From positions 25,299,644 to 25,363,643 of the forward strand of contig CM044959.1 in assembly GCA_024516035.1 (NCBI GenBank): a DNA stretch of 64,000 bases. The letters are read 5' to 3'. Shown here piece after piece: positions 44,161 to 54,645 of the stretch. This stretch comes from Bactericera cockerelli. Its lineage: Eukaryota; Arthropoda; Insecta; Hemiptera; Triozidae. The notes beneath the pieces are model-generated. The model was not told the DNA's origin. It made no database searches and was given only the letters and a program-made list of their open reading frames with translations. Within the stretch, counting starts at the first letter, position 1, and every line of letters begins with the position of its first letter. A program made the translations under genes and the position numbers.

Positions 44161-44335
44161 ACACTTTGTTTTGTATTATTATTATTATAGAAAGCTTTAT
44201 TAGGTAGAACAAAAAATACATACAGTAGAATACAATGAAATATAAAGAAAAACAAAAAGATTAAGCAAATAAACAAGGAAAAAAAAGAGAATGAAGTTGA
44301 AGTTATGTCCTACCCAAAGGGCGGGGTTTGACATC
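44161..44335 (-). mobile_element. 3' end of a non-LTR retrotransposon (5' truncated)
   Basis: Minus strand: aaaccccgccctttgggtag, then gacataacttcaac, an AT-rich spacer, ttctacctaataaagc, and an (ATA)n-type tail at 44175 downward. It shares aaccccgcccttt and tacctaataaagc with 11689-11896. The 66-codon frame inside is a shadow. Confidence 0.65.
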
Positions 44336-44340
44336 CAATA

Positions 44341-44485
44341 TGTAACAATTTTACTATACATTCATAATATGAGACTAGAATTCATTGTCATCTGGACTAA
44401 TTCATAGTCATAATCTTGTGACTTGAATTAGTTCAGATGACAATGAATCCTAGTCTCATATTATGAATATATAATTGTTGTACTC
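44341..44485. repeat. Long inverted repeat (hairpin)
   Basis: Arms 44361-44404 and 44424-44467 are 44 nt each with about two mismatches, and the spacer is 19 nt. Weaker pairing continues outward to about 44341 and 44485. It could be a MITE or a hairpin RNA precursor; no clear target duplication was seen. Confidence 0.8.
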
Positions 44486-45099
44486 TCGTCTATGAATAAG
44501 ATATAGGTATAAATGTACAAGTAAATAATCTTATGACATAATATTTCTAAAATAATAAATATAAGGAAAAGTACTAAATGACAATATGGAAAGTATTGAT
44601 GTGACAATTGTGACAAACAGTCTAGCAGAATCTACTTACTGTGGACCAAAATTCCTTTGCTTCAGTCACCATCACCAAACGTTTCAGACGAAAGTACCTA
44701 TAAAGGATTCTTCGGTTGTGTTACTCACCTACCGTGGAAATTGTTTCAAAATAATGTGGTCTGCAATCGGCTTACTTCGATAAAAAACAACATTTTTGCA
44801 CTTTTGTCCATCCATTATGAAAGTTTACTGGGAGACACTTTTTGTCGTCTCTTTGTTTCTTCATCAAATTTTCACCTTCCTCTGCATTTCCTGTATACAT
44901 GTTTTCAAGGGTTTGTTAAATTGCTACTCAGCTGTTCTCTTCTTCGTTGTTTTATTACACTGCTGAGTTGTGCTGGAGTTTTATTTTTTCATTAGAAAAT
45001 AGGTTAAACAAGGTGGAAGGTGGTGGAGAAAGTCCTCATCTAACTTTATTTGATTTTCTTGTATGTATGTTTTGTCTTACGTTGTCTTGTTTATATAGT
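44486..45099. other. Non-coding stretch, nothing recognised
   Basis: Frames at 44586-44995 have no domain. Confidence 0.4.
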
Positions 45100-45225
45100 T
45101 TATATTTATATAGCGACCTCACCGACCTCGGAGGTTGGTGGATCAAGTTCCATGTTAAACAAATATTTAGTAAACCGAGTTTGAGTAGTTGTGATATCAC
45201 GACAGTTATGAACAAAAAACTCGTT
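45100..45225 (+). mobile_element. tRNA-derived SINE (family B), copy 2, 5' truncated
   Basis: cgacctcggaggttggtgga then tcaagttcc (B-box region), accgagtttgagtagttgtg and atatcacgacagttatgaac. It aligns with the minus-strand copies at 11527-11688 and 61194-61326. Confidence 0.6.
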
Positions 45226-45536
45226 TTATTTATTTTAATTAAAGTTTGATTGATAATTAATTATAGAGGGGTTGAATGAAATCTTGGTGGTGAGGTTGAA
45301 AGAAATTCAACCAATAGTAAATTTCAAAAACATGATATTCAAAGGCTGGTACTGGGTCAATATCACAGAAACGTCAAATTTTGTGTCCCAAAGAAGAAAG
45401 AAGCATTTTCTCGTTCAATGTGAATAATTTAAAATCATTTCTTATATTTATGATGTTTAAACTAACTAAATTCATGGTCAAATTTTTATTTTTATGTTTT
45501 GAAAACTATTTAAATGAGAAAATAGTATCGTAAAAA

Positions 45537-46150
45537 TCAACTCCGTGGACGTCCCCAACCACAAAAAGCAACATTCAATGTTTAATTTATTTAAATCCTT
45601 TAGCAGTTATGATCTAATTACATCATGAAATATCAGCTAATGTACTGATTTTGTAGTTAGTATTTTCTCAATTCCTCAAAAGTTTTTTATTATAATTATT
45701 AGGATTATTTCAGCGTAGTCCCCAAGAGAAGCATCAACTCCATGGACAGACTCTAAAATAGAAATAAAAAGGAAAGTGTACATCATAAAAGAGTACCCGT
45801 ATTTTCAAGAAGAAAGATTGAATCAAGCAAAGTTGATCTCCGCATTCGTTGATTTCATATCACAACGTAAAAATTCAGTAGCCAGCCAATTGTTCTTTGA
45901 TAAGGAAGTTTTAGAGGTGACTGCGTCAACTTTGTGACCATAATATTTCTAGAAATTAAAGTGAATTGTGAGTTGGTTTTATGCAAGTAGAGTTGTTCTT
46001 TGTGCAAGTAAGTACTTTTTATTTTAAATTAAAATTCTGTTTATTTGAACAAACTTAAAAAGAGAGGTTAGTGTCGATTCGTCAACTCCATGGACATCAA
46101 CTCCATGGACATGACTGGTCCACGGAGTTGATTTTAGTCCATGGAGTTGA
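45537..46150 (+). repeat. Left cluster of TCAACTCCRTGGAC motifs
   Basis: Six copies: plus strand at 45537-45550, 45734-45747, 46082-46095 and 46097-46110; minus strand at 46118-46131 and 46137-46150. The last four form an inverted arrangement able to fold into a hairpin. Probable transposase-binding or subterminal repeats by analogy with other TIR transposons. Confidence 0.8.
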
Positions 46151-46323
46151 ACTGTTCAGCGACTTTAGTGCCTAATACAGGGTGTTTCAGTGAAACATGA
46201 TTTTCTTTTAATTTTAAGAAGAAAAAAACATATTTATACACAAGGTTTAGTAGTTACTAGATTATATAAATAGACACAGACCTACCTGATACCTTTTGAA
46301 CATGACTTTTCAGGTTAACCTTA

Positions 46324-48594
46324 TTGATCATACAGTTCAATATGGCAAACAAGAAAAGGACCAGCGATGCCCAGCTAAGAAAGAGAAGAGAACAGAAAAA
46401 ACTAAGCATGAGAAGGGCCAGAGAAAAATTAAAAGAAAATCCACAAAAGTATGAAGAAGCCAAAGAAATAGAAAGAAAAAGGTATCGTAACAGAAAAGCT
46501 CGCGGCAAAATTGTACAAATTGGCCAGCAAAGCCGAAGACAACAAAAGCAAACTAGGAAGACGTGGAGAGAAAGTGCTAAGAAATGTAGAGAGAGGAAAA
46601 ATCAGGAGGTTACAAATCAAAATTTCCTGAAGACCAACGCCCCACCTGAAAGTGAAACAGAGGATGATCCACCTACAAATGAGGCTCAAACAACTTCAAG
46701 TTCCAAGTTTAGTAGAGTAGAAAGCGGAAAAAAGAAAGCGAAAAGAAATAGAGAAGAACTGAAAAGAAAATTGAGCAAACTTGAAGAAAAATATCAATCA
46801 ATGAAAAGGAAAATGGAGAGATACAAGAAGAGGTTGCAGAGGACCAATCCTGAATGTACTAATACAAATTCACCCAGAAGAAATGTAAAACAAATTATGA
46901 AAGATCCTGTACAAATAAAACGGAAACTTTTATTTGGAGAAGCCTTGACTTTGCAAATCAAAGAAAATTATAAATCCAAGAAGACCAGAAAAGCGAAGAA
47001 AAACGTTGTTGATTCAGTTACGGGTGACATAATTAATAACTACAGATTAAAAAACAAAATAGGAACCATGACCTCCGTGAGAGGAAGTATAAAGAGTCAT
47101 TCAAAAAGAAAGATGATTGAAGAAAAAATGCTGAAAGCACGTAAAGATGTCAGACACTTTCTGGAAAGTGATGAGTGCAGCCAGATTTCCCCAGGCATAA
47201 AAGACACGATTACTAGGAAAAAAGTGAAAAAACAAAAAAGATTATTAGTGGACAGTCTCAAGAACCTTCATGTAATATTTTATAAGAAAAACATTGAATA
47301 CAAAAACTTGAGCTACACTAGTTTTTGTCGTTTGCGGCCGTTTTGGGTTGTCCAACCAAACTTTGATAAAAGACAAACATGTATGTGTAAAATTCATGAG
47401 AATTTCAGTTTATTAGTGAAGAAAGCAAAGAAATTGAATTTAATAGTTGAACATTCTGCCTCTACTGTTTTGAAAACTGTATGCTGCACTGATATACAAG
47501 AAGACTGTTTGCAAAGAGTATGTGAATTGTGTAAGAAGAAAAGTTTAACCGTTTTGAATAAAACTAACTTGAAAGAAAGAACATCATACGAAATGTGGGT
47601 AACAGAAAAGCAGCCACAAACAATCAAAGGTATCGAGAAAATGAGTCAGAAAACAATTAAAAAAATATTGGAATGCTCCAAAGAAGAACTTGTACAGAAA
47701 ATTAAAGACTCTTTGCCCCAATTTATGAAACATGTTTTAAATATAAGACACCAGCACATGTTCATCGGAAACCTGAAAAAGAATTTAAAACCAAACGAAT
47801 TATTACTTCACATTGATTTTTCAGAAAATTATCAATGCAAGTATGGACAAGAAATACAGTCAGCACATTTTGGAGGTTCGAAGCCCCAAGTGACTATACA
47901 CACTTCTGTTTTGTACTACAGATCACTTGAGACACAAGAAATAGTACCTATATCGTGTGCAACAATTAGTGATTGTCTCAGGCACGACCCTGCAGCCATA
48001 TCATGTCACTTAAAACCTGTTCTTAAATACGCCCAAGAATTGACAAACTTCGACACTCTGCATGTTTTGAGCGATGGACCGTCGACCCAATATAAAAATA
48101 AATCAATGTTTCAACTATTGGGATGTTATGTATCAACATTGTTTCCAGCAAAACAAATACACTGGCATTATAGTGAAAGTGGTCACGGGAAGGGGGCTCC
48201 TGACGGAGTTGGCGGCTACCTTAAGAGGACGGCAGATGCTCTGGTTGGAAGGGGACAGGATATACCAAACCATAGAATTCTGTTCGAACTACTCTCAGAA
48301 AATTGTCCAAAAGTTCGAATGTGGGAAATTGAAGGAAGAGATGTTAGGAAAATGGACGATTTCCTAATTCAGCCTCTTGTTACATTCAAAGGAACACTTC
48401 AAGTACATGAAATTGTATGGGATAAATCAAAAAGTTACTTGCAAGCAAGAAAGTTAAGCTGCGGACAGTGCTCATCAAAGAAATGTCTACATTATGGGAT
48501 TGGTGAAATTCCATTGAAACTTGGAAGATGTATCCTTTATAAAAAATTAAAATTAAGAATACGTATTAATACCTTCTATTTTGGTGTCCACTAG
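46324..48594 (+). CDS. Transposase-like protein of the 45-kb TIR element
   Basis: 756 codons without a break. The better start is probably the ATG at 46342 (atATGG, MANKK). Residues 1-210 are very basic (repeated R/K-rich blocks such as KLKENPQKYEEAK), partly coiled-coil, and probably bind DNA. A Cys/His cluster, CMCKIH (353-358) and CCTDIQEDC ... CELCKKK, suggests zinc binding. The C-terminal half has HIDFSENYQCKYGQEIQSAHFGG (Asp498), HVLSDGPSTQYKNK (Asp584) and HYSESGHGKGAPDGVGGYLKR (Glu618, Asp627), which look like a DDE/D-type catalytic core. I recall similar uncharacterised proteins in invertebrate genomes but cannot name the superfamily. The end may be spliced: donor at 48530, see the second exon. 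Its place inside clear TIRs makes a transposase role likely. Confidence 0.8.
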   Translation: MIIQFNMANKKRTSDAQLRKRREQKKLSMRRAREKLKENPQKYEEAKEIERKRYRNRKARGKIVQIGQQSRRQQKQTRKTWRESAKKCRERKNQEVTNQNFLKTNAPPESETEDDPPTNEAQTTSSSKFSRVESGKKKAKRNREELKRKLSKLEEKYQSMKRKMERYKKRLQRTNPECTNTNSPRRNVKQIMKDPVQIKRKLLFGEALTLQIKENYKSKKTRKAKKNVVDSVTGDIINNYRLKNKIGTMTSVRGSIKSHSKRKMIEEKMLKARKDVRHFLESDECSQISPGIKDTITRKKVKKQKRLLVDSLKNLHVIFYKKNIEYKNLSYTSFCRLRPFWVVQPNFDKRQTCMCKIHENFSLLVKKAKKLNLIVEHSASTVLKTVCCTDIQEDCLQRVCELCKKKSLTVLNKTNLKERTSYEMWVTEKQPQTIKGIEKMSQKTIKKILECSKEELVQKIKDSLPQFMKHVLNIRHQHMFIGNLKKNLKPNELLLHIDFSENYQCKYGQEIQSAHFGGSKPQVTIHTSVLYYRSLETQEIVPISCATISDCLRHDPAAISCHLKPVLKYAQELTNFDTLHVLSDGPSTQYKNKSMFQLLGCYVSTLFPAKQIHWHYSESGHGKGAPDGVGGYLKRTADALVGRGQDIPNHRILFELLSENCPKVRMWEIEGRDVRKMDDFLIQPLVTFKGTLQVHEIVWDKSKSYLQARKLSCGQCSSKKCLHYGIGEIPLKLGRCILYKKLKLRIRINTFYFGVH

Positions 48595-48739
48595 GCATGG
48601 TTAATTCCGTAGGAATTTTCTGTCACCGAACCTTAAGAGCATCATTTTAAGTTGTGTTGGCGAAAGAAACCCCATAAAAGGTAGAATAACATTTGTAACA
48701 TGTTTGTAGTATGTAGTTCCTTAGCTTCTTATTTTTCAG

Positions 48740-48900
48740 ATAAATCTCAACAAGAAAAGAAACCGGCTCCTCAATCCTCTGTCAAATCTCTCAAGTATGC
48801 TGATGTTTATAGTGGCACATCCTCTTCCTCAACAGAAAGTCTGGTTGACTCGGACCCTGAAGATACATATGCTTTATTGAGTATAATCAATCATAACTGA
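48740..48900 (+). CDS. Predicted second exon of the transposase-like gene
   Basis: A pyrimidine-rich acceptor (ttatttttcag, ending 48739) precedes an open Ser-rich segment, KSQQEKKPAPQSS ... STESLVDSDPEDTY, ending at TGA 48898-48900. A GT donor at 48530-48531 (aagat|gtatcc) ends exon 1 after the first base of a codon. Joining it to 48740 restores a Tyr codon and keeps frame, giving a 788-aa product instead of 756. The acidic Ser/Asp-rich tail ends in SIINHN. Phase agreement and acceptor quality support it; no transcript evidence. Confidence 0.55.
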
Positions 48901-49086
48901 ACTCAGATATTTTTGGGTTTACTCGAAATCTAAACTAAACCCAGAAGATGTTTAAGGTTTTTTTTTTTTTTTTTTTTTTTGACAGGTGTAAAGTTTCTTT
49001 CTTTCGTTAAATTCTTTAAAAATAATAAAATTATTATTATTTTAACGTTGTTATTTCAAGGAAAAACTAGGAGAAGCAATATGTTT

Positions 49087-49119
49087 TCAACTCCGTGGAC
49101 ATATGTCAACTCCGTGGAC
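49087..49119 (+). repeat. Right cluster of TCAACTCCRTGGAC motifs
   Basis: Two direct copies, at 49087-49100 and 49106-49119, about 180 bp from the right TIR. They match the left cluster with R = G. The 62-codon frame at 48979-49167 crosses them and is not supported. Confidence 0.8.
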
Positions 49120-49301
49120 ACACACTTTTTGAAATTTAGCCATATTATCGTGAAAAATAATGTTTGATTTGTTTCCATTTTGATTTTAAGTTCCTATTAT
49201 CATTCTAATAAAGTTCAAGCATATTGTTTAAAAAAAACATGAGTTATTATTTTTAAATATTAGAGATGTCTTATTTTACATTTCCATGATATTGACCCAC
49301 T

Positions 49302-50184
49302 GACACTTAAGAGACGTGAAATACTCGTATGTCTGATGTATAGCAGTGCTGAAACAAAAATTATGGAATCGAGATGGGAGATAGATAAAATAATTCTAGA
49401 AATGAAATAGATTAAGAGAAAGTGGAATGAACTACTCAAATAGATAGAATTATATATAAATCGTAGGTAAGTAGATGTGGTGCTTAAAAATAACTATTCT
49501 TGTTGTCAGATAACAGATAATGATTAATTGCACAAACAGATCTGTTAGTCAGAGAGTGCCGAAAGGTCGTATGTTTGTTCACACCTATAGTCGTTATCGT
49601 ATACTTTTAAGATAACAGTTATTAAAAGCGAAACCAATATTCACAAGAAAACCAATCAGAAACTGATTAGTTAGTGTAAAGAAATATCAGCGAATGGTAT
49701 CGTAGGTAGATGCCTCGGACGAATAGTTAATAGTGTTTGGTAATGGTAAAAGAAGTTTAGAATTGTCCCTGCGGCTAAGTCATTCTAATTATTTCTAACA
49801 CCTACATACACCAGCAGAGGTTTATAAATAGGTAATCTGCTCTACTCATCTTTTGATTTACTGATCCTACTCCGAACCGTTCGCTACAAATGATAGCTCG
49901 CTAGGGGACAAAGAAATCTAGGTGTACTTGGCTATTTACATAAGAAAATGTCAAAGAAAACGACTGAAGTAATGCTCCATTTCAAAGCATCACATGAGAT
50001 GAATAATAATAATAAAGATATTTTACCACTTCGCTGTCTGAGCCTAACGAATGTTACAAAACTAAAGTTACTTAGTGCCTTTCTTACAAAAGGAATGAAT
50101 CAAGCCATCTCGTCTCGAACTGCATTCAGGAATTTCTTGTTCAAGATGTTTGGAAACTTTAAAAGGTAATGTGTTATCTCCTCA
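49302..50184. other. Non-coding stretch, nothing recognised
   Basis: The 73-codon frame at 49948-50169 has an ATG start but no domain or splice context. Confidence 0.4.
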
Positions 50185-50304
50185 AATTCATCAGCCGAAT
50201 AGAACCTGTCCTTGAATTCATCAGCCCAATAGAACCTGGCCTTGAATTCATCAGCCTAATAGAACCTGTCCTTGAATTCATCAGCCCAATACAACCTGTC
50301 CTCG
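50185..50304 (+). repeat. 30-bp tandem repeat, four copies
   Basis: Units aattcatcagcccaatagaa + cctgtccttg start at 50185, 50215, 50245 and 50275, with single-base differences. A partial fifth begins at 50305. It lies 280 bp upstream of the discoidin exon, in its presumed 5' intron. Confidence 0.9.
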
Positions 50305-50587
50305 AATTCAAAGATTCTTTCCTTTTTTCAGAGAAGTAAAGGGTTCACAGACAGAGTTGAGATAAGTTGCATTGTATTGATGAATACCCCCCTATCCCCA
50401 TAACCTTGCACTTTTTATATGCTTAATTTATTATCTCCTCCAGGTATACCTATATCTACATATTATGTACCAGTATGTGCAATAATGTGCATGCCTTATT
50501 AAATATGTATATATCTTTTATCATAAATGAAATGTAAAATGAACATTTTGCCCGAAGTTGACAGTATTTGTTCTTCTTTTGTTCCAG

Positions 50588-50693
50588 TGAACTGCGGTGG
50601 GCCCTTGGGGCTGGAGAATGGCGTAATACCTGACAAGGACATTTCAGCAAGTTCCGCCCATGACTCGAGCAGTGTGGGACCTCAATTTGGAAG
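50588..50693 (+). CDS. Internal exon: start of an F5/8 type C (discoidin) domain
   Basis: A strong acceptor (tcttcttttgttccag, ending 50587) and a consensus donor (aag|gtaaag at 50693/50694) bound 106 nt. The translation contains NCGGPLGLENGVIPDKDI followed by SASSAHDSSSVGPQFGR. Cys, PLG(L/M), G-x-I-P-D-x-x-I-(S/T)-A-S-S and the Gly-Arg at the exon end are hallmarks of the first beta strands of discoidin domains, which bind collagen, lipid or glycans on secreted or membrane proteins. The exon starts with two bases of a split codon and ends with two, so it is internal. Candidate hosts include a discoidin-domain receptor or another discoidin-containing extracellular protein; the fragment is too short to decide. 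No other exon of the gene was found in the window, implying introns larger than several kb. Confidence 0.82.
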
Positions 50694-53293
50694 GTAAAGA
50701 AACCTAGTATTTATTGAGTGTTTGTTTCTGTGGTTATTTTGAGCCAAGGTCGCTCTTATATTGTAGCCTGTACGGCTGCTATATTTCTAGTTCTGCTCCT
50801 AAATTTTCTTAGAAAAATATTGAACGTGAGTTTATCAATAACCGCTTTGAATCATCAAACATTGCCTGTCCAACATGCACTGCACAAAGTTCATAATATT
50901 TTATTTTTACTAAGTCGCTCTCTTTCTCTCTCTACGTTTCGTATACGAGGCGTTTTGTCTTTGAAGTTGCATAAAAAATTGAAATCACCATGGATAGGAC
51001 TACTCGACATTTCCATAGGGCATCTAATCAAACCTCAATTTCAAGCCCTCACATCTACACTTTCATGTACGCTCGACGTTCGTGCCCAAGGTACAACTGT
51101 GTAATATGATACAACCGCATGATCAAAGGTTCGTCGGTATCTATTCCGAATGTAGTTCCTCGTAGCGTTTGCTATCCGAAAGTTCAAAAAGAAACCTCAT
51201 TGCATGCATAGGTAATGAGCTACCTGCAAACATTGATACCCGTCAAAAGCTTCAAATTCAATTTTCTATATCGCTTTGATTTGAGTTTTTCCATTTCACT
51301 ATTTCCCACTGCATTCATTATTCATCAGGTGTATGTTTTGCTCTGTATTATTTTATAATGAGTTCGTCCTGTTTACATTGATATCATATCCGCCGTGCAA
51401 ACAACATCTATTGGATTTGCACAAGTATGGCTTTGATGAAATATTTCGTACTTTGATCGTGTTATAGCATATGAAACACGTGCTTTAATTATTATTTACA
51501 TAAAATTTAATTTTCAGCTGTTTATATTTCAATCAAAAGAAATTACAATGGTAATGGACTGAAATATGAGTGCCCAAATATCAAAAAGCTATGAATGGCG
51601 TGCACTATTGAAGCCAAGGATGATGTGCTCATAAAATGTACTGCTTCAAAAGAGTGATATTTTCACAAAAATATATTATACGTAGAACCTACTACTACTT
51701 AATTATTCAATGAGGATCAAATCCTAGTCTCATGAAGTCATTACAAAAAAAAACACACTATTGCCATACATTTCAATCTCTGGAACTTGATTCTTAATGA
51801 GACATTGGATAAATTAATTAAATGCTTATTTTCAATTCAAATATCTCTACAATCGTCAGCGGAGGGCTGTTTTAGATGATACTCCTCGATTTTTTTATCA
51901 GAATCTTAGGAACTACAAAGACTCCAAGCACAAGAATATTATATCAAGGCGCTTTGAGTGAAAAGTGTACAGTTTTTGTCATGTACTCGTATCCTTCGTC
52001 CTTAATTTAGCTTACAAAAGATAAATTTGAAGTTTTAAACTCTATTCGGAAGTGCCCCATTGTTTTTCTAAATAATTCTCGATAAAATGGGTGATTTTTA
52101 AATGAAATACTACGAAAACCCCTGCATATCTAGGTCTTGAATTTAGTCCTCCAGCACTAGCGTCAACATAAATTTGGTATCAATAAACATGATAGTCTTG
52201 AAAGCAACTCACCAAACTAACAGAATGATTTACTCTCATGCAAACATTAACTGTGAAGAATTTAATAATAGAATAGCTTAAACGTATTCAAGGATCCTCT
52301 TCTTCTGCAAAAAATATAATTCCTAGAGCTCTTATTCAATTCTTTTCAAGATAATACAAAAACAGAGAGAGAGAGGCTTACATGGAAATCCTCCATGTGG
52401 AACCTCTCACTTATATTTTCCTCTCATTACCTCCTATTATTCTGCACGTTCTCTTTCTCCTGGTTTATCTCCTCTTCTATCACTCTCATTATTCCTGTTT
52501 TCAATTCATCCGATATGCTCCGCTCTCCTCATTCCTTGGTCTCCATCCTGATACAATGGACGTCGCACCAGGGCTTTGTTTAGACTTTGGACTATAGCTA
52601 TAGAATTGAGCAAGGCGATATGGAGAAAGCTGGACTAAGTGTATATGTACTGCTCCTTTTACATACGTATGTGGTAGGTACATGAAGTCTTTCTAATCTA
52701 TGTGGCCAGATGACGTATGTTGTTGTTGATGCACTTAAAGTATCTTCCCTCCTATCACCTTCTCTTATTTTCTTTCCCCTATTTAGTTCCGCTACTTCCT
52801 TTTACGTTATCTTTTGTTCTCCTGTCCGCTCTTATAGGTATTTTTTTCTCTCTTCCAGTTTCTTCCCTGTATCGTATTCTTTTCTATTCTTCCTTGGTTC
52901 GTCCTGTAATCCTATTCCCTCGCACCATAGCTCTCTCTCTCTACGTCGAAACATCTTTTTGATTTTATTTACACGAGCGCATAAAAAAAATAAAACAAGT
53001 TTAATTGAATTTTATGTTTAATATTGTAAAGCTTACTTGTCTGATATGCCTCACTTTCTGTCTCTGATATTCTCTTGTTCTGCTTTATGCTTTCCGCTTG
53101 AATCTTTTCATCTTCATCGAAAGTGTGAAAACAACCTACTTTTCCATTTTCCTCTGAAGTTTGTTTCTTTGTCACGTCTCTTAATAATATCAGAGTGTCA
53201 TAACATTCGCTATTCAAGATACTTTTTAGGTAGGTACTAGGTAGATATATTAATTTTATAAATTTAATATCAATGTTTTTTTTCTTCTTGTTT
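50694..53293. other. Probable intron of the discoidin gene, nothing else recognised
   Basis: Follows the 5' splice site at 50694. Pyrimidine-rich patches (52380-52960) give Phe/Leu/Ser frames without domains. No exon continuing the discoidin domain was found. Confidence 0.4.
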
Positions 53294-53476
53294 TTACGTC
53301 GCTTTCAACTGCATGGTCATATCACGACGGGAGTGTTACCCACCATTTGCAAGAAACTCACAAACCTGCTACTCACTTTAACCTCACGAAGTCTTCACCT
53401 TGTTAGAAGTTGCTTGACTTCGGGGATCACCGAAGTCGTGAACCTATGCATCCAACGCGCCACCGACGCTGTTTTA
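53294..53476 (-). mobile_element. 5S rRNA-derived SINE, copy 3
   Basis: Minus strand: gcgtcggtggcgcgttggat, gcataggttcacgact, ccccgaagtcaagcaacttc, then a shortened core (gaggttaaagtgagtagcag, tgcaaatggtgggtaacac) and ccatgcagttgaaagcgacg. Part of the core between 'cttcgtgatg' and 'gaggtt' is missing compared with copy 2. Confidence 0.78.
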
Positions 53477-54344
53477 AGTTCTTAAAAGCGTGTTTTTGCT
53501 GTCTATCTATAAATCTTTTTTTTTTTTTCATCTTAGAGAGCTCAAAATATACATACATATACATATATATATTTTTTTTTTAAATAAAAAACTTCGTCCA
53601 TCTTGCTGTCGTCGGGGATAGACCCCATAAATTAATTGCTGAGAAAAATTGAGTTGTGAATTAGGTAATTTTTAGCAGAAAGCGAATTTTCTTTATAATA
53701 CTGCGTATGCGGTTTGAGTGTTGAATACCTAAAAAAGTACATTGTAAGTTGAATTCGGAAAAATGGTTAGATAGATTATAAAGTGCAACTCAAGGATGCT
53801 CTAAAACTTTGCATCGAAGAAGAACATTTTGCAGATTTGGCAAAAGTCCACAAAAGTCATTGCAATTATTACTATCTTAAGATGTTCATTAAGAGATCTG
53901 CATTCTGAAATTTTCTTGTAAATTGTCTTAAATTGTTTTTAAAAAGTTATGTACATCGCAAAGGAAGTTTAAGTCACATTTATCTAAAAGCGTGTCGGGT
54001 GAAGTTTAGTTTCAGTGCATCTGCAATTGAAGTTTCCCAGGGTATTTTCTACTTTTTTGGGTGCTTTTGGTAAACTTGGTAAATCAGTTACTTTTTTATA
54101 TATATGTGTTCTCTCATTTCTATAAACCTCTGAGCATTTATTTAACCGGTTCATATTGAGCATATTCACTTTAGTAGTGAACGCTCTCACTGTAGCTGAG
54201 CAATGTGCGGGTTTAAAACTATGTATTTCCGTTAAGTATTATAATTTCACAGAAAAACGACTAACGTTCTCTAAAACCTATAAATGCTATTTATCTACTG
54301 TATAAGTCCGCATTGTTTATGATGTACAAAGACAATGATAGATA
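53477..54344. other. Non-coding stretch, nothing recognised
   Basis: AT-rich with poly-T runs; no supported feature. Confidence 0.4.
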
Positions 54345-54645
54345 GCAAAACTGAAAAAAATTTGGACACCACACGACTACTTTCCTTATCCCCCGAAAAT
54401 AAGCCAAACTCTGCCGCTGGTGACTCAACGGTAACTCAACTCCACCGATTTTTTTTTCGAAAGTTTCGTGCTGCGTCCTCTTTTATATTTTTGACTTCTG
54501 TACAGTGAGACAGACACACGCACCAATGGCTGAAACTTTGGATTTAGACTCTGGGTACCCTAAACGTGTTTTAGGATTGAAAACTGACTATCGAAAATTT
54601 TGGGTGATTCCATTACTTTCCTTTCTATAGGATAAGGAAAGTAAT
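54345..54645 (-). repeat. Hairpin-capped repeat family Y, copy 2 (internally deleted)
   Basis: Minus strand: tactttccttatcctatag and aaaggaaagtaatgg (imperfect hairpin, about 54614-54645), tcgaaaattt-like bases, ccattggtgcgtgtgtctgt near 54510-54530, then the far end ggggataaggaaagtagtcg and tgtggtgtcc. It lacks about 300 bp of the centre present in copy 1. Confidence 0.7.

Larger units (their letters stand above)
45354..49298 (+). mobile_element. 3.9-kb TIR DNA transposon, superfamily unassigned
   Basis: The left end GGGTCAATATCA (45354) and right end TGATATTGACCC (ending 49298) are a perfect 12-bp inverted repeat, extended to 22 of 26 positions. ACT flanks both sides (45351-45353 and 49299-49301), giving a 3-bp target duplication. 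Inside are eight 14-mers TCAACTCCRTGGAC near the two ends and one long transposase-like gene. The intact ORF and clear ends suggest a recently active, potentially autonomous element. Known groups with 3-bp duplications include PIF/Harbinger and CACTA, but neither terminus type fits well. Confidence 0.85.

Noticed and set aside
49948..50169. 73-codon plus frame as a first exon of the discoidin gene
   Set aside because: No signal peptide, no matching donor site and no phase evidence linking it to 50588.
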